Assembly: GCA_021397845.1 (NCBI GenBank)
Contig: CM038047.1
Span: 131,918,112 to 131,982,111, forward strand
Reading direction: 5' to 3'
DNA from: Areca catechu
Lineage: Eukaryota > Streptophyta > Magnoliopsida > Arecales > Arecaceae
DNA length: 64,000 nt
Shown: one piece after another, positions 32,840-45,129 of the stretch
Layout of the letters: every line of letters starts with the position of its first letter
Numbering within the stretch: position 1 is the stretch's first letter
The notes under the pieces: model-generated
Database searches by the model: none
Told to the model about the DNA's origin: nothing
Seen by the model: only the letters and a program-made list of their open reading frames with translations
Position numbers and translations under genes: made by a program

Positions 32840-33756
32840 TTAGATTAGGGCTTGTTTTCTGTAATTTCTTAGTCTGTATAAGCTCTGTTATTTTAATTAT
32901 TTCTCTCTGGTAAAAACTCCAAAAATTCTAAAATTTGCTTTTATGGATTCATCATAATTCACAATAATTTTAATTAGTTTTGTAGATTTTATTATGGCCT
33001 GTAAATTTTTTTCAAGCCGAAATACAGCCTGCAAATTTTTGGCTCTGTTTTTTTTTCAGCAAGACAAGTTTGGAAGTTTTAGGGTTTTGATTAGCATTTT
33101 TCGCATATCTTTTAATTTTAGTATATTTCCTAAATATTAGGCCATAATTTGCAAGTTTTCTTCTATTTAAGAAAATACCAAAAAAATAAAAAAGAAATTA
33201 CATATTCTCCAAAAATACCAAAAGCATTGAACCCTAATTTGCATCCTCATTGCCTGCCATCATTGCATAATCTACCTTTAAGGGCACTCTTGCTATGTCA
33301 GATCGGGGGAGGATTTGATCACCTCTCCTTAGTCCAAAACCACATCCCTTGCATTCGGTCCCAAGCCTTAACCTAAAATTAACTAGACTTAATTTGCCTT
33401 AGTGGGCTAGGGACACCAACTGGTCGGGTCCAGACTATGTGTCAGATCATTGTGTCAAGCTAACCCGTGTGTGCTTTATGCTAAGTGTCTAGAATGGTGG
33501 TTTAGGGATTCAATCTCGAAGGGCTTGTGTGCTGGTCCGCCTACCTGGCCAATCTCTGATTGGTGTATAGGATTGGCATTCAGGGACCTAACACTCCCCT
33601 TACACTTGCCTGGCTGAGTACAGGGTTACTATAGGCTAGTTTGCCATCCTGATTGAGCATCTAGTTTGGACTCTAGGTCTAGTTAGCAGTAGTCGGTCTG
33701 ATCGAGTCTTGCATGAGCACTATATCAGGGGTTTCATATCACCCACCTCCTTCACA
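32840..33756 (+). other. Leader of element B
   Basis: Noncoding leader matching 1-718 of A. No domain is seen. Confidence 0.65.
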
Positions 33757-34863
33757 AATGTCTGAACCCATGGAAAATTTGCAAGCCCAAATAAAAGCAC
33801 TCACTGAGCAACTAACCCAATCCATGGCCCAGTTACCTCAGTCTAGTACCCAAACCAATAATAGAATTGACCATCTTGCCAATAGGTTTGACCAGTTAGA
33901 AGGCCATTTAGGGATCATAGAAAGAACCCATGGATCACAGTCTGAGCCAGATCCTGAGTCCCCTCAACCTAGGAGGACCCCAAACCTTGATCCATTCCGT
34001 GAGGTTGAACCTAGGAGAAACCCCAGCTTGACCCATACTATAATCCCGAGCCTAGGAGGACTCCAAACCCTGATCCATACCTTGAGGCTGAACCTAGGAG
34101 AGACCATCGTCCTGACCCAATCCTTGAGATTCGTCCTAGAAGGACCAATCAGGAGTTTGTAGACCAGAAAGATAGATCCTATTTACCCACATCCTATAAG
34201 CCTAGTATACCCACAACCTATAGATCTTATGACTCCAAATCCTATGAACCTAGAACCTATGAATCCAGAACCTATGAACCTAGATCCTATGACTCTAGAT
34301 CCCATGATCATAGATCCTATGCACCCACACCCTATAAGCCCAGTAGACCGAAGACCCATAGAGCAGAACCTAAATCCTATGAGCCCAGAGAGCCCATAAC
34401 CCCTAGGTATCAGCCTAGTACTAGTCATGCTTCCCCTAGTCAACTTGAACCCCATAGGATTAGTATCCCTAAGTATAAACCCAGTAGTGAGCCACTACCC
34501 CTTATACAACCTGAACCTACTAAGAGTAGTACCCATAATCAGAGACCAGAACCTAACCAATTTTCCCCTAGCCGACCTTCTCCAACCATTCCTGAGATTG
34601 ACAAGGCTTACATTAATGCAGAAGTGTATGAAGTTGATGCGAGCCTAGTGGATGAGTATGAAGGAGAAGAGGAGACACCTTTAGTAGACCTAGAATTAGC
34701 TGACTCAGTAGATACCCAGGTAGAAACCAATCTAGAGCTAGTTGACCTTGACCACATCCAACCTAAAGCTATAGTAGAAGAACAATTAGAAGAAGAGAAC
34801 CTAGGTACTGCTGCTAGAGCCTTACCTGAGGAAACCATAGAGAAGAGCCAAATTATAGTCTAG
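33757..34863 (+). pseudogene. Pro/Arg-rich gag-position ORF of element B
   Basis: Counterpart of 719-2644 in A, with the start at the ATG near 33757 (MSEPMENLQAQIKALTEQL). The N-terminal Gln-rich part is better kept here than in A and could form a short coiled coil. A one-base loss in the second 42-bp unit shifts the frame at about 34045; the later acidic part (DEYEGEEETP) is open from 34624 to 34863 and ends at a stop. Function unknown. Confidence 0.65.
33965..34131 (+). repeat. Four 42-bp units (contracted array) in element B
   Basis: Same unit as in A (CCTAGGAG core) but only about four copies, one with a 1-bp deletion. This shows copy-number change between family members. Confidence 0.8.
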
Positions 34864-36014
34864 TCCTAAATATAAGAACCTAAAGAATTTATTAAGGACC
34901 TGATCTCTTTGAATAAGTACCCTCAGGATGAGCCTCCTCCTATAGTTCCCATTAAGGACCTCTTCCCTGAGATTAATAACCCATCCTTCCATTATGTAAA
35001 CCCCATAGATATACCGCAACCCCGTATGTTTAGCCTCATTAGTTTAGGATTAGTCCCTAACATGCCTTCTTTTATCCTACTGTATCCAACTAACCCAGAA
35101 CCTTTGTCTCTACCCTACCAAACTAATTTAAACCCACTTCCTATTTTCTGCCCTTTCCAGACATCTCCAGCATTTCTAGGATCATTAGATTGCATTTAGT
35201 TGAAATTAGCATATTGCATGCATTCATTATGCATGTTAGGTTTGCATTATACTTCTGGCATACCCTTTGGCATTTGCTTGGAGTCCATTGTATATACTCT
35301 TGTGCACACCACACTAGGGTCAGACCTAGAGAGTCTATAGTCTCTTAGGTTTAGGCCCATAAAAGTCTAATAAATTTCCTTCAATAGGAATGCAAAGTCG
35401 AGTCTATTAGGTGTTAGTTTGAGTCCTTTGCATCATCTTGTTAGGAGTCTGCATGTGATTAGCATATTCACCACCTACACTAATCTTAAAACAACTGGCT
35501 AATTCCCGAAGATGGACCAAAGAATTTAATGTAGTGGATTCTATCTTGGTTAGTCTTAGGCCTAAAAGAAGCTTCATGCTCACAGAGCCGGACCTTTTAA
35601 AGTGATAGAGAAGGTTGGATCAAATGCCTAGGTGTTAGACTTGCCTTCGGATTTGGGTTTTAGTTCTACCTTCAATATTACAGACCTGGTTGAGTATAGG
35701 GAACCGGCAGCGATACCTAGTGAGGCCTTTGGACCTATTCCTTTTCATTGTGAGTGACCCTAACCCAGAGTGTCCACTAACAAATTGGCCTGAGAGAGGA
35801 GAATGGATCGAGTGTATCCTGGACGATCAAGCCATCACGACCCAGGACCGTGACTATCAACGCTTCCTGGTCTGATGGCAAGGCCAGCCAGAGTCGGACG
35901 ATTCATGGATTTCTCGAGAGGACTTGCAATGCCTCAACCCAGACCTTCTTGAGAGATATGTGAGCTAGTCTGATCTTTACTCGACAGGGTCGAGTTCCTC
36001 CTACCGCGGGAGAA
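34864..36014 (+). pseudogene. Linker, integrase remnants and chromodomain of element B
   Basis: 34909-35199 encodes the segment equivalent to LFPEI and NLEPFSLPYQTN of A. Integrase remnants with the same limits as in A lie at about 35225-35640. The chromodomain (about 35800-35960) reads CILDDQAITTQDRDYQRFLV, then a stop, then the DDSWISREDL-like end. It runs to the 3' LTR at 36015. Confidence 0.7.
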
Positions 36015-37462
36015 TAGGTGGGGACATCGGAGGCACCAGAATAAGACAGAGGCTTTTCAACACTTTGTGAATTGATCAATAATTTATTAGTCCATCTGTA
36101 ATAAGGACTTAGCCCATCTGAGTCCATTTTAGTTGTTATTTGAGTCTTTTGAGTTGTTATTTCGGTTCTGTACTAGTCAGCTCATGTTGAGCTAGTTCAG
36201 TCCAATGCTAGTCAACTCATGTTGAGCTAATTTTATTTTTTTAAGTCCTGTCCAAGCATACTGAAGACTCAAGACTATATCATACAAGTGAAGACCAAGT
36301 CCAACTAGATTGAAGACATGGAAGTATAGCCCAAGTCCAACCCAGCTTGAAGATTTGAAGACCCCGGGAGGAAAAATTCAAAAAATCCTGATTCCTTGCA
36401 GATGCCCTCCAGATGCCCAGATTCCCTTCCAGATGCCAAAGTATATTCATAGATAAGGGCATCCATGATTCCATAGGTCCATCTACATCCTAGCCCAAAG
36501 AAATCAAGCCCAGGCGCCAAGCCCAAGTCCCTAAGAAGCAAGATACCAGGGAATATCCTACTACCTGGCTACCAGGCCACCCCAGCTTCCAGAGCCCAAA
36601 CCCATGTGCCCGAGCCCCTTTGGGCCGGCCCTTTGCTGCTCTTAGAAGCCCAACATGACCCCTAGGCATCCTTGGAGTGTTGCCAAGTCAAGAGAATTTT
36701 TAGGGATTTTTTCTACCTAATGTTTTCTTATTTTCTGCTAGGATTTGAGAGGGAAAAGGATTCTTATGTAAAGACTTATGTGCCCTTACTTGGAGCCCAA
36801 GGTTAAGGGTCTATTTAAAGGACCCTAGCTTCTTGTATGAAGGGAGATTTTGATATGAAATAAACCTTGTGTTCTTATATTATTTTGAGTGATTACCCTG
36901 CTATGTGCATAAAGGGGTTTGATAGTTCTTCTTCCCGGTGTTTGCAACCATCTTCCTGCCGCCAACCATCCTTCCAGCCCCCTCCAAAACTTTCTTCCCT
37001 TTGCTATTTTCCTCTATTTTCTTAATCTCCTTTGAGTTATCTAACCCTGATAGGTCGTTTGCAGGTCCCCAAGTTCCTACGAATCCAACGACTCCAGCCA
37101 AGCCTCAATAGGACCCCGAGCAGAAAGCCGGGTATCCGTGGGTCTTTGGCTCGGTTTTCCAGGCCGCATCCATCGAGGAACGAGAGATCACTTCACTGCG
37201 ATCTTCACCTAGTGCTTTAGAAGTTGTCAGGTACACCTGCTCTACCTCCATCTTTATATTGTAGGAGAACTTGCCCTAACCGAGACTTCTCAGCCCCGGC
37301 GATCCTTCTTTAGTACTTTTCTAGGTTCTAATCTGCATGCTTGGCTTCAAAAATTCATACAAAATTTCCTACAACAAATTTTGATCTAAAATTTGGGAAT
37401 TAATTACTAACCCAACATATAAAATATACAAAAAGAATTGCATGCATATTAGTCCCGCATCA
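36015..37462 (+). repeat. 3' LTR of element B
   Basis: 1448 bp starting TAGGTGGGGACATC (TG changed to TA) and ending CCCGCATCA. TATTTAAA at 36812-36819. Confidence 0.88.
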
Positions 37463-37498
37463 ACCACCCTGGAGATCTACCACCTTAACGAGCTAGTA
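37463..37498 (+). pseudogene. gag: gag fragment of element C between B and D
   Basis: 36 bp. After the target duplication it encodes LEIYHLNELV, the continuation of the gag piece that stops at 31370. It is the sole strip of C between two separate insertions. Confidence 0.85.
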
Positions 37499-39122
37499 TG
37501 TTGCCCAGGTGGCTACCCAAGAGGGGGTGAATTGGGAATTTAAAATTTAAAGCAGATAATATGTAATTAAAAGTTCCTTATAAGTGGTAGGTGCTGTGAC
37601 AGAGTATTAAATTGCAGAAGCTAAATATAGTCAAGTAAGCATAACACAAACATATAAAATTTATAGTGGTTCGAAGCAACCCAGTTCCTACGTCCACTAC
37701 CCAAGATAGCACTTGGGATTTCAACTATATTCACACTCGAATACAGTCAGATTGTTTTGCAGGATCACAATCCAAAATCTCTACACTTTGGTTTTAACGG
37801 GATCACCAAAGAAAACCCAACACCCTTAGGTTTTGAACAGGATCACCAAAGAAACCTAACTTGTTTTACCAGGATCACCAAGAACCCAACACTTGGTTTT
37901 TATCAAGGCACACCAAGAACCTATTTGGTTTTTCAACCGGGCACACCAATAACCCAACAACAATTAAGAAAATTAATTGAAGCAAATGCAACAATAAATG
38001 ACAAAGTCAATTTGTCGGATAGTTGCCGATGAAGCTTGATAGAAGTCCACTTGAATGAGCTTGAATGAGCTTTAATTGCTTTAGTGGCTTCTTCCAAAAT
38101 TGCTTCAAGCTTCAGATTAGAGTTGGTGAAGACTTGAAGTCTTGCTTGAATGCTCTTATGCTCTTTTTCTTTTTGGTAGGTGGGATTTTCAATGTAGCTC
38201 TCAAAACTTTGAAGAACTTTTTAATCCATTTTCATTACTTCAAGGAAGTTCAAATCCTTCAAATATATGGTCTTCCATCACTCCAAGGCAATTCTAGCCA
38301 TTGTAGACCGTTGGAAAGTGGTTTGTGACCATTGGAGCACTTTTTGACATTCAAAAATAAATTTTGAAACTAGTCGTTGGATACCTGAAAGGATGTTCGA
38401 GTCGGCTCAGAATCCTTCGAGTTGGCTCGGATACTTCGAGTTAATAGGTCGAGTCACCAAATCTTCAGTGCAGTCGGTTCTTTGTCTCAGGGTGCAAAAC
38501 TTCACTCAGGACGAGTTGGCTCTTGATAGCTCGGGTCAACTCGAACTTATATCTTTGAAAAACTTGAACTCGAGAAGTCGGCTCTTTTCAGCTTGGGTCG
38601 GCTTGCCTGGCTGTTCTCAGAAATCTTCAAAAACTAGACTCTAGCGGAGTCGAATTGGATAGATTCAAGTCGACTCAGATTCAATGAAGTCGGCTCGGTT
38701 ACCTTCAAGTCGGCTTAGATTGCTGCGTACTAGAATCCCTGTTGCGTGCCATGAAGTAAAGTCGGCTCTTCAACATGCTAGGTCAGCTCGAGTATCTTCT
38801 TCAGGATTTTTATAATTAAACTCAAAGAAAAACTCTTACCAACACTCTTACAACTTTTCAATCATAGAAACTCATATTAATTCTAAGGAACACACACATA
38901 GAAGTAACCCTTTTTACTTGATTTTTTCTTAGCTTTTTCATTGGGTTCTTCTTTACAAAAATAAATTACAGTACAACTCAAACAAGAAACAAAGGTGTAG
39001 GAGTTGAAGTTTGAACAATTAATTCATCCTACAAAAACTTGTAAAACACTTGAAGAGTTGTTAGAAATAAATGTATATGCTCCAATATTTGGTTATCATC
39101 AAAATCACTTATGAGGTCAACA
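37499..39122 (-). repeat. 3' LTR of element D
   Basis: 1624 bp (plus strand TGTTGCCCAGGTGG to GAGGTCAACA). Beside it, at 39123-39136, is the reverse complement of a purine tract. Contains GTCGGCTC-type motifs at 38395-38800. Confidence 0.9.
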
Positions 39123-39580
39123 ATCTCCTCCTTTTTGATGATGACAAAATACTGGACATGAAAAAGCAAGATAAAACTTTACAATTACTTGTATAACTGT
39201 ATTTGAAAGAATTTATGAACAAGTAAAATGATGAATTGACTTCAATTAGTGCTAAACTATGGAAGGAGAATTAGGGCAATGAGAGGTAATCTCCCCCTCA
39301 ATAAGATACTCCATGTTTTGACACACTTTCTATGCAATTTCATACTTCAAAGCTCAAAAGTTTCTAACAAAAGTTTAAATATTCATAACTTATTAAGTAT
39401 CAGAGTTTAAAGCATTTAAAACATTATCAGAGCTTTCATATACATTATGTACTAGAGCTTTCAATCTTTATGAATCAGAGCAAATATATTCAATTCAATC
39501 TTTATGTACTCTACAAAAATACAACCATGAACACATTTTATCCTTTCATGCCATAATTTCACAACTTTCTCCCCCTTTTT
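39123..39580 (-). promoter_or_regulatory. Three polypurine tracts of element D
   Basis: On the minus strand: AAAAAGGAGGAGAT at 39123-39136 (touching the LTR), TGAGGGGGAG at 39291-39300 and AAAAAGGGGGAG at 39569-39580. The first is the plus-strand primer; the others resemble the extra tracts reported in SIRE-type elements. The rest of the interval is AT-rich noncoding. Confidence 0.65.
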
Positions 39581-39862
39581 GTCAATCAATCAAAAAGGTA
39601 GAGTAAGAGTTAAGCTAAGATTTTAAAATAGAATGAAAAATTATTTTAAATTTGTTTAAGATAATTTCACTTTCTTATATTCAACTTGAAATTCTTATTA
39701 AAAAATCAGTCATTGTATGAACAATTGAACATAAACATTCATTTGCATAAAGAAATAGAATAATTTAAGAGACAAAAAGTGAATTTTCATTTCATTTGAA
39801 AGATGTTCAATACAAAGTACAAAATGAAAAGCAATATATTTAGTCACTGTCTAAGTTTACTT

Positions 39863-41753
39863 TTAGGGTTGACCCGGAATTTGGATGCCCAGAGGTAGAG
39901 AGGCAATTGGGTCAACATCTACAATATTAGATGGTGGAATATTATGGGATCCTTGTGGCCTAAAGTGTGGAGCAGGTTGTCTTGGATGAATAGATTGACT
40001 AGGAAAAGGTCTAGAAGAGGGAGGAGCACTTTGAGCAACTTGGATATCTTCAATTTTAGTCATCATTTTCCATAAAAAAATGTTCATAGATTTCAATTCA
40101 ACTTCTATTTTCTTTGTACTTTTGGAAGCAGCCAAATCTTCTATTGATTCTTTTATTTCAACAACTTCCTTTTGCATTGTAAAGATTTTTGAGGCTTGTG
40201 CATTTACAAAGGCTTCAGCCGAGCCTCTAAGTATCCCAAACTCACTTCTAAGTATTCCAATACCTCGGGTGTAGTCTTCTTCCATTCTCTTTCATACTTC
40301 TAGTAATCCCATTCTTATTCTTAAATTATCCATCTAAACTCTATAAGCTTCAAGTACTTGTGTAATAGATTTCTTAATTTTTTCAGAACTTGAAGTGATC
40401 AAATGAAGAATAGGTTGCAAATCTATCTCAGTTGCATATGCTGTAGTCTTGGAGGTTTCAAGGTTGTCAATTCTGCTTTTCAGATTATCTATCTATCCCC
40501 CAAACTGATTGAGTCTCTCATCAACAGATTGGCGAAGTTCTCCAAACATAGTAGACATTGAGGAATTAATAGTTTCAGTCAAGTTGCCTAACTGTTGTGC
40601 AATGAAATTTTGTAACATTGAGGTATCCACAACAGGAGTAGTAGTAGGATGATTGTGAACCGGAATATTAGTGGTGGCTTGAGTGTAGATAGGTGTGCTA
40701 GGGGGCATATCAGGCACTGATACATTTAGAAATGAAGCATCAAAGTCTATCTAGATTGGAGATCCTAGCTATGGCTGTGACTCTGGAATTTGTATTGAAG
40801 TTCCTTCACCAGTCTCCATTTCAACTTGCTCTTGAATTTTCTCTGTTTCTTCTACTATTGGAGCATCAGACTTCTTTCTGCAAGTTCCTTCAGATAATAA
40901 ATAACCCATCCTTTGAAGAGTTTTGGATGTATAAGTATCGGTATGTAAGAGGGTTTTGCTATCCTCTCCTGTCAAATCTATATTTGCACTTTGAAAGAAA
41001 AGTGAAAGGACCATATCATAAGGCAGACATGCCTTAACTTTTCTCACTACCTCTTTCATTTAACAAATCATGATAGCTGGCAGGTTAATTTTGTCACCAT
41101 TAATTAGCACTCCATGAAGCAAAGATCCCACTCACTTACCCAATCAAAGTAGCCTATTCTGCGTAAAAATATCCTACTGTTAAAAATATGAAGAATTCTC
41201 ATTTCAATTGACAATGGACTGGCCTTGAGAATTCCAATTTCATCTACTTCAGTCCTTTCCAATACTGTTTGCAAAGCTTTAGTTTTTCTTTTAGGACTAA
41301 GTACTTAGTGCCCTCAAATGGCATTTCTAAAACATTTCCAAGAATTTCAGCAGAAATAATAATTCTTTTTCCCTTAATAGATGATTCAATAAAGTTCTCT
41401 CCAAACCTCATATTTTCATAGAAAGTTCTGACTAGGTTTGGGTAAATTTTAATATCCAAGGAAGACATGTTTCTCCACCCTTGATTCTCAATGAAATCTC
41501 CAATAACAAAACCTATTTCCTTAAAGTATTCAAACAAAATCATTCTTCCAGAAGTAATAGGTCTCATACCTAAGGAAATCTGGTGGCTTGGAGAAATTGG
41601 GCTTGGTTCTTCCTCTGACTGAGGTGGAATTCGGGAAGCACTGTCTTCTCGAAACTTTGTTCTCCTTTCTTGCAGAGCAACCTCTGTATCCTGTCTCAAT
41701 TTCTTCCCAACTGCCCTCTTTAATGCCATTACAAAAGTACACTTGAATTCCAA
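39863..41753 (-). pseudogene. Extra 3' ORF of element D (env-like position)
   Basis: Same strand as pol, between RNase H and the 3' LTR. Open parts: 41753-41244 (start MEFKCTFVMALKRAVGKKLR; middle SLDIKIYPNLVRTFYENMRF and GKRIIISAEILGNVLEMPFE), then after breaks 41059-40769 (ACLPYDMVLSLFFQSANIDL), 40717-40493 and 40285-39863. The C-terminal third is rich in Lys/Glu heptad-like stretches (probable coiled coil, about 40100-40280) and ends Pro-rich. The N-terminal part resembles the 'putative plant transposon protein' domain. No signal peptide or transmembrane segment is seen, so an envelope role is not supported. About 630 codons in all, with at least three breaks. Confidence 0.65.
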
Positions 41754-42029
41754 AGTGATTTTTGGAAGTAGGAAGTATTTAGAAAGTTTCTTGGGGGAAA
41801 GGAGAGTAGGGTTTAGGAATAGAAATCGGAAAGAAAAACCCCATGGCTCTAACTAAAAAGAGATGGTTTGACATCCGAGCCGGCTCAACCAATAGGTCAT
41901 CTGCTCGAGTCGGCTCGAGCAGATGGAGCACACAAGTGATTTTTGGATTTCAATCAAAGCTCATTTAACATAAAGTTTGGGATTAGGAGGTCACCTAGAT
42001 AATTTGTCCTTAAGATTATGGAAGTGCTT
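41754..42029 (-). other. Spacer between RNase H and extra ORF of D
   Basis: Noncoding. It carries GAGCCGGCTC and GAGTCGGCTC motifs at 41877-41920, so the motif is not limited to the LTRs. Confidence 0.6.
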
Positions 42030-42518
42030 CTAGAGTGGGTCACATAATCCTAGTTCACTTATAATCATTGCAAATCTATCAAAATTCAAAGGTTTGGTAA
42101 AAATGTCTGCAACATGGTTTTTAGTTGGCACGAATTCAAGTACAATATCATTATTCAATACATGATCTCTTAGAAAATGGTGCCTAATTTCAATATGCTT
42201 AGTTCGTGAATGCTGAACAAGATTTTTTGTCAAATTAATAATACTTGTGTTATCACATTTGATTAGAATTTTAAATTGTGTAACACCAAAGTCTTCTAGT
42301 TGTTTAATCCACAACACTTGAGCACAACAACTACCAGCAACAATGTACTCTACCTCAACAGTGGACAATGCTATGGAGTTTTGCTTCTTACAATGCCATG
42401 AAATTAAATTCAACCCTAGAAATTGGCATGTACCACTAGTGCTCTTTCTATCAATTTTGCAACCAGCATAGTCAGCATCAGAAAAATTAATTAAATTCAA
42501 AGATGATTCTTTAGAATA
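42030..42518 (-). pseudogene. RNase H of element D
   Basis: Open for 156 codons from 42500: FSDADYAGCKIDRKSTSGTC with the first catalytic Asp, LISWHCKKQNSIALSTVEVE with the Glu, RTKHIEIRHHFLRDHVLNND and the C-terminal NHVADIFTKPL. It is the best-kept pol domain of D. Length is normal for copia RNase H. Confidence 0.9.
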
Positions 42519-43560
42519 TCAAAGACCTAAATTACATGTATATTTCAAATATTTGAAAATTCTTTTAAAAGCAAGTATATGTGTTTCTTTAGGATTACAT
42601 TGAAATCTAGCACATACACATATACTGTACAAGATATCAGGTCTACTAGCAGTTAAATATAATAAGGATCTGATCATACCCTTGTATAGCTTTTGATCAA
42701 CATTGAATCCATTTTCATCTTTGTCTAGCCTGCAGGTAGTGCTCATGGGTGTGCTAGCCTCTTTGGTTGTTTCCATGCCAAACTTCTTGATTATTTCTTT
42801 GATATATTTGGCTTGGCTTATAAAGATTCCTTCCTTCATTTGTTTGACTTGCAATCCAAGGAAGTAGTTGAGTTCACCCATAAGGCTCATTTCAAACTCA
42901 CCCTGCATCAACTCAGCAAATTATCTACAAAGATTTTCATTAGTTGCACAAAATATAATGTCATCAACATAAATTTGTACAACTAACATGTCATTCTCTT
43001 TGTTTTTAATAAAAAGAGTTTTGTCAACATTTCCTCTTCTGAAATCATTTTCAAGTAAAAACTTGCTTAGTCTATCATACCAGGCTGTAGGTACTTGTTT
43101 AAAACCATATAAAATTTTGTTCAATTTAAATACATGATTTGGAAAAGCATGATTTTCAAAACCTGGTGGCTATTCTACAAAAACTTGTTCAGAAATAAAT
43201 CCATTTAGAAAAGCACTTTTGATATCAATTTGAAAAAGTTTAAAGTTCATGTAGCAAGCAAATGCAAGAAGTAGTCTAATGGCTTCTAGTCTTGCTACAG
43301 GAGCATATGTTTCATTAAAATCAATTCCCTCTTCTTGATTGTACCCTTTTGCTACCAACCTTGCCTTATTTCTTATAATCGTACCATTCTCATCTAATTT
43401 GTTCTTATAGACCCATTTGGTTCCTATGATTGGGTGGTATGTAGGTCTACTAACTAGTGTCCAAACATTATTTCTTTCAAACTGGTTTAATTCATCATGC
43501 ATGGCCATCATCAAGTTATGATCAGTTTCAGCTTCGTCTAGACTACGTGGTTCAATTTAT
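42519..43560 (-). pseudogene. Reverse transcriptase of element D
   Basis: Reading leftward from 43514: MHDELNQFERNNVWTLVSRP, GTKWVYKNKLDENG, NKARLVAKGYNQEEGIDF, FQIDIKSAFLNGF, then a stop, LNKILYGFKQVPTAWYDRLS, and catalytic YVDD at 42960-42971 (IYVDDIIFCAT). After a further stop: ELNYFLGLQVKQMKEGIF and YLTASRPDILYSICVCARFQ. Two stops and no frameshift are evident. Confidence 0.9.
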
Positions 43561-43847
43561 GAGACAAAGGCTAGGCAGTCATGTGCATCTCTATGTGCTG
43601 ACCTAGTCCAAATACCATGAGAAGGATCACCAATAATTAAATCTTTAGGATGTGAAGTTACATACCTCCATTCCTTTGGTATATCAGTATGATCCTTGCT
43701 TACCACTTCATTTTCATCTTGTGTTGGCTTGTCTTGAATGCTTAGATCTTCTATTTCCTTTTGTAGTGTACCTGCATCATTATCTATGCACTCATCTTTT
43801 CTAGATAGTGAGGGGTTAGCTTTATCAAAAATAACATGAATTGACTT

Positions 43848-45019
43848 TTATATAGTAAGAGTCCTCTTATTAAACACTCTATATGCTTTGCTATGTAGTG
43901 AATAACCAAGGAATATAGATTCATCAGATTTTGCATCAAACTTTCCTAGGTTATCTTTACCACTGTTCAATACAAAGCATTTACACCCAAAAATATGAAA
44001 ATACTTAATATTCGGTTTTCTTCCATTCCAAAGCTCATAGGTGGTTTTCTTTGAAATTGGTCTTATTAAAACTCGGTTTAATATGTAATAGGCAGTGTTC
44101 TCCACTTCTGTCCAAAAGTACCTTGGAAGATTACCTTCACACAACATGGTTCGGGCTATTTCTTCCAAAGTCTTATTCTTTCTCTCTACAATACCATTTT
44201 GTTGTGGTGTTCTAGGAGCGGAGAAGTTATGATCAATGCCATGCTCAGTGCAATATTTATCAAAAAATTGATTTTAAAATTCAGTTCCATGATCACTTCT
44301 TATAAAGATAACAGAAAGATTTTTCTTATTTAAAACTTTCTTATAAAATTTTCGAAATACATCAAAAGTTCATCCTTATGTGCAATAAATAATACCCATG
44401 TGAATCTAGAAATGTCATCTACAATCATAAGGCCATATTTCATACCTCTAAGGCTTGTGGTCCTAGTTGGTCCAAATAAGTCCATGTGAAGTAGCTTAAG
44501 GGGTCTAGTTGTTGAAATAACAATTTTTGATTTAAAACTCCCCCTAGTTTGTTTGCCTAATTGACAAGCATCACATACATAATCAAGATCAACTTTAAAA
44601 TGTGGCAAACATTTGACTAGATTGTTTGAGATTAATTTGGCAATTATATGCATGCTAGCATGACCTAATCGTCTATGCCATAATAAACATGACTCTTTGG
44701 TCTTAGCATTCATTGCTACTAGACTGAAACTACTAGTCATGGCTAGATCATTAAGATCTATCACATTGATGTTTCCAAGTCTATGACTAATGAATTTGTT
44801 GCTAGAGTCAAGAGAGTTAGTTACTATACACATAGATGATTCTAAGATAACCTTGAAGTCTTTATCAAAAAGTTGACTAATACTTAATAAATTATGCTTC
44901 AATTTATCTACTAGTAGCATATCTTCAATAAAAGTACATGGGGTTATTTTAATCTTACCGATTCTGATTATTCTCTCCTTGCCATTATCTCTAAAAGTAA
45001 CTAATCCTCCTTCTTTCAT
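43848..45019 (-). pseudogene. Integrase of element D
   Basis: The pre-integrase finger WHRRLGHASMHIIAKL with CDACQLGKQ is at about 44570-44700. Core: first Asp in LLHMDLFGPT, second in RSDHGTEF (about 44275-44300, followed by a stop), Glu in NGIVERKN (about 44180-44200). The triad is present. The C-terminal part to 43848 includes LGYSLHSKAYRVFNKRTLTI. The linker to RT (43561-43847) has few recognisable residues. Confidence 0.88.
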
Positions 45020-45129
45020 TTGTAGGGTAATGAACTAATCTTTGTCACCCATCATATGCCTTGAATAGCCACTGTCAAGATACCATCTTTTTTTTAATTT
45101 GTGGGCTGCAAGACAGTCCTGCAAAATAA
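45020..45129 (-). pseudogene. Protease active-site region of element D
   Basis: Minus-strand WYLDSGYSRHM at about 45055-45085, with the Asp codon at 45074-45076 and a stop soon after. It is the conserved copia protease start. The downstream protease body continues in the open frame from 45019 (GLVTFRDNGKERIIRIGKI). Confidence 0.8.

Larger units (their letters stand above)
31371..37462 (+). mobile_element. Element B: pol-deleted Ty3 chromodomain element, complete
   Basis: 6092 bp: 5' LTR (31371-32825), PBS, leader, Pro/Arg-rich ORF, integrase remnants, chromodomain, 3' LTR (36015-37462). The internal part is only 3.2 kb. Target duplications AACAC (31366-31370) and ACCAC (37463-37467) differ by one base, and the gag of C reads on across them. 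It has the same architecture and the same missing pol domains as A. Confidence 0.9.

Noticed and set aside
39863..41753. Extra ORF of D as a true envelope gene
   Set aside because: No signal peptide, membrane span or furin-like site is visible; only its position is env-like.
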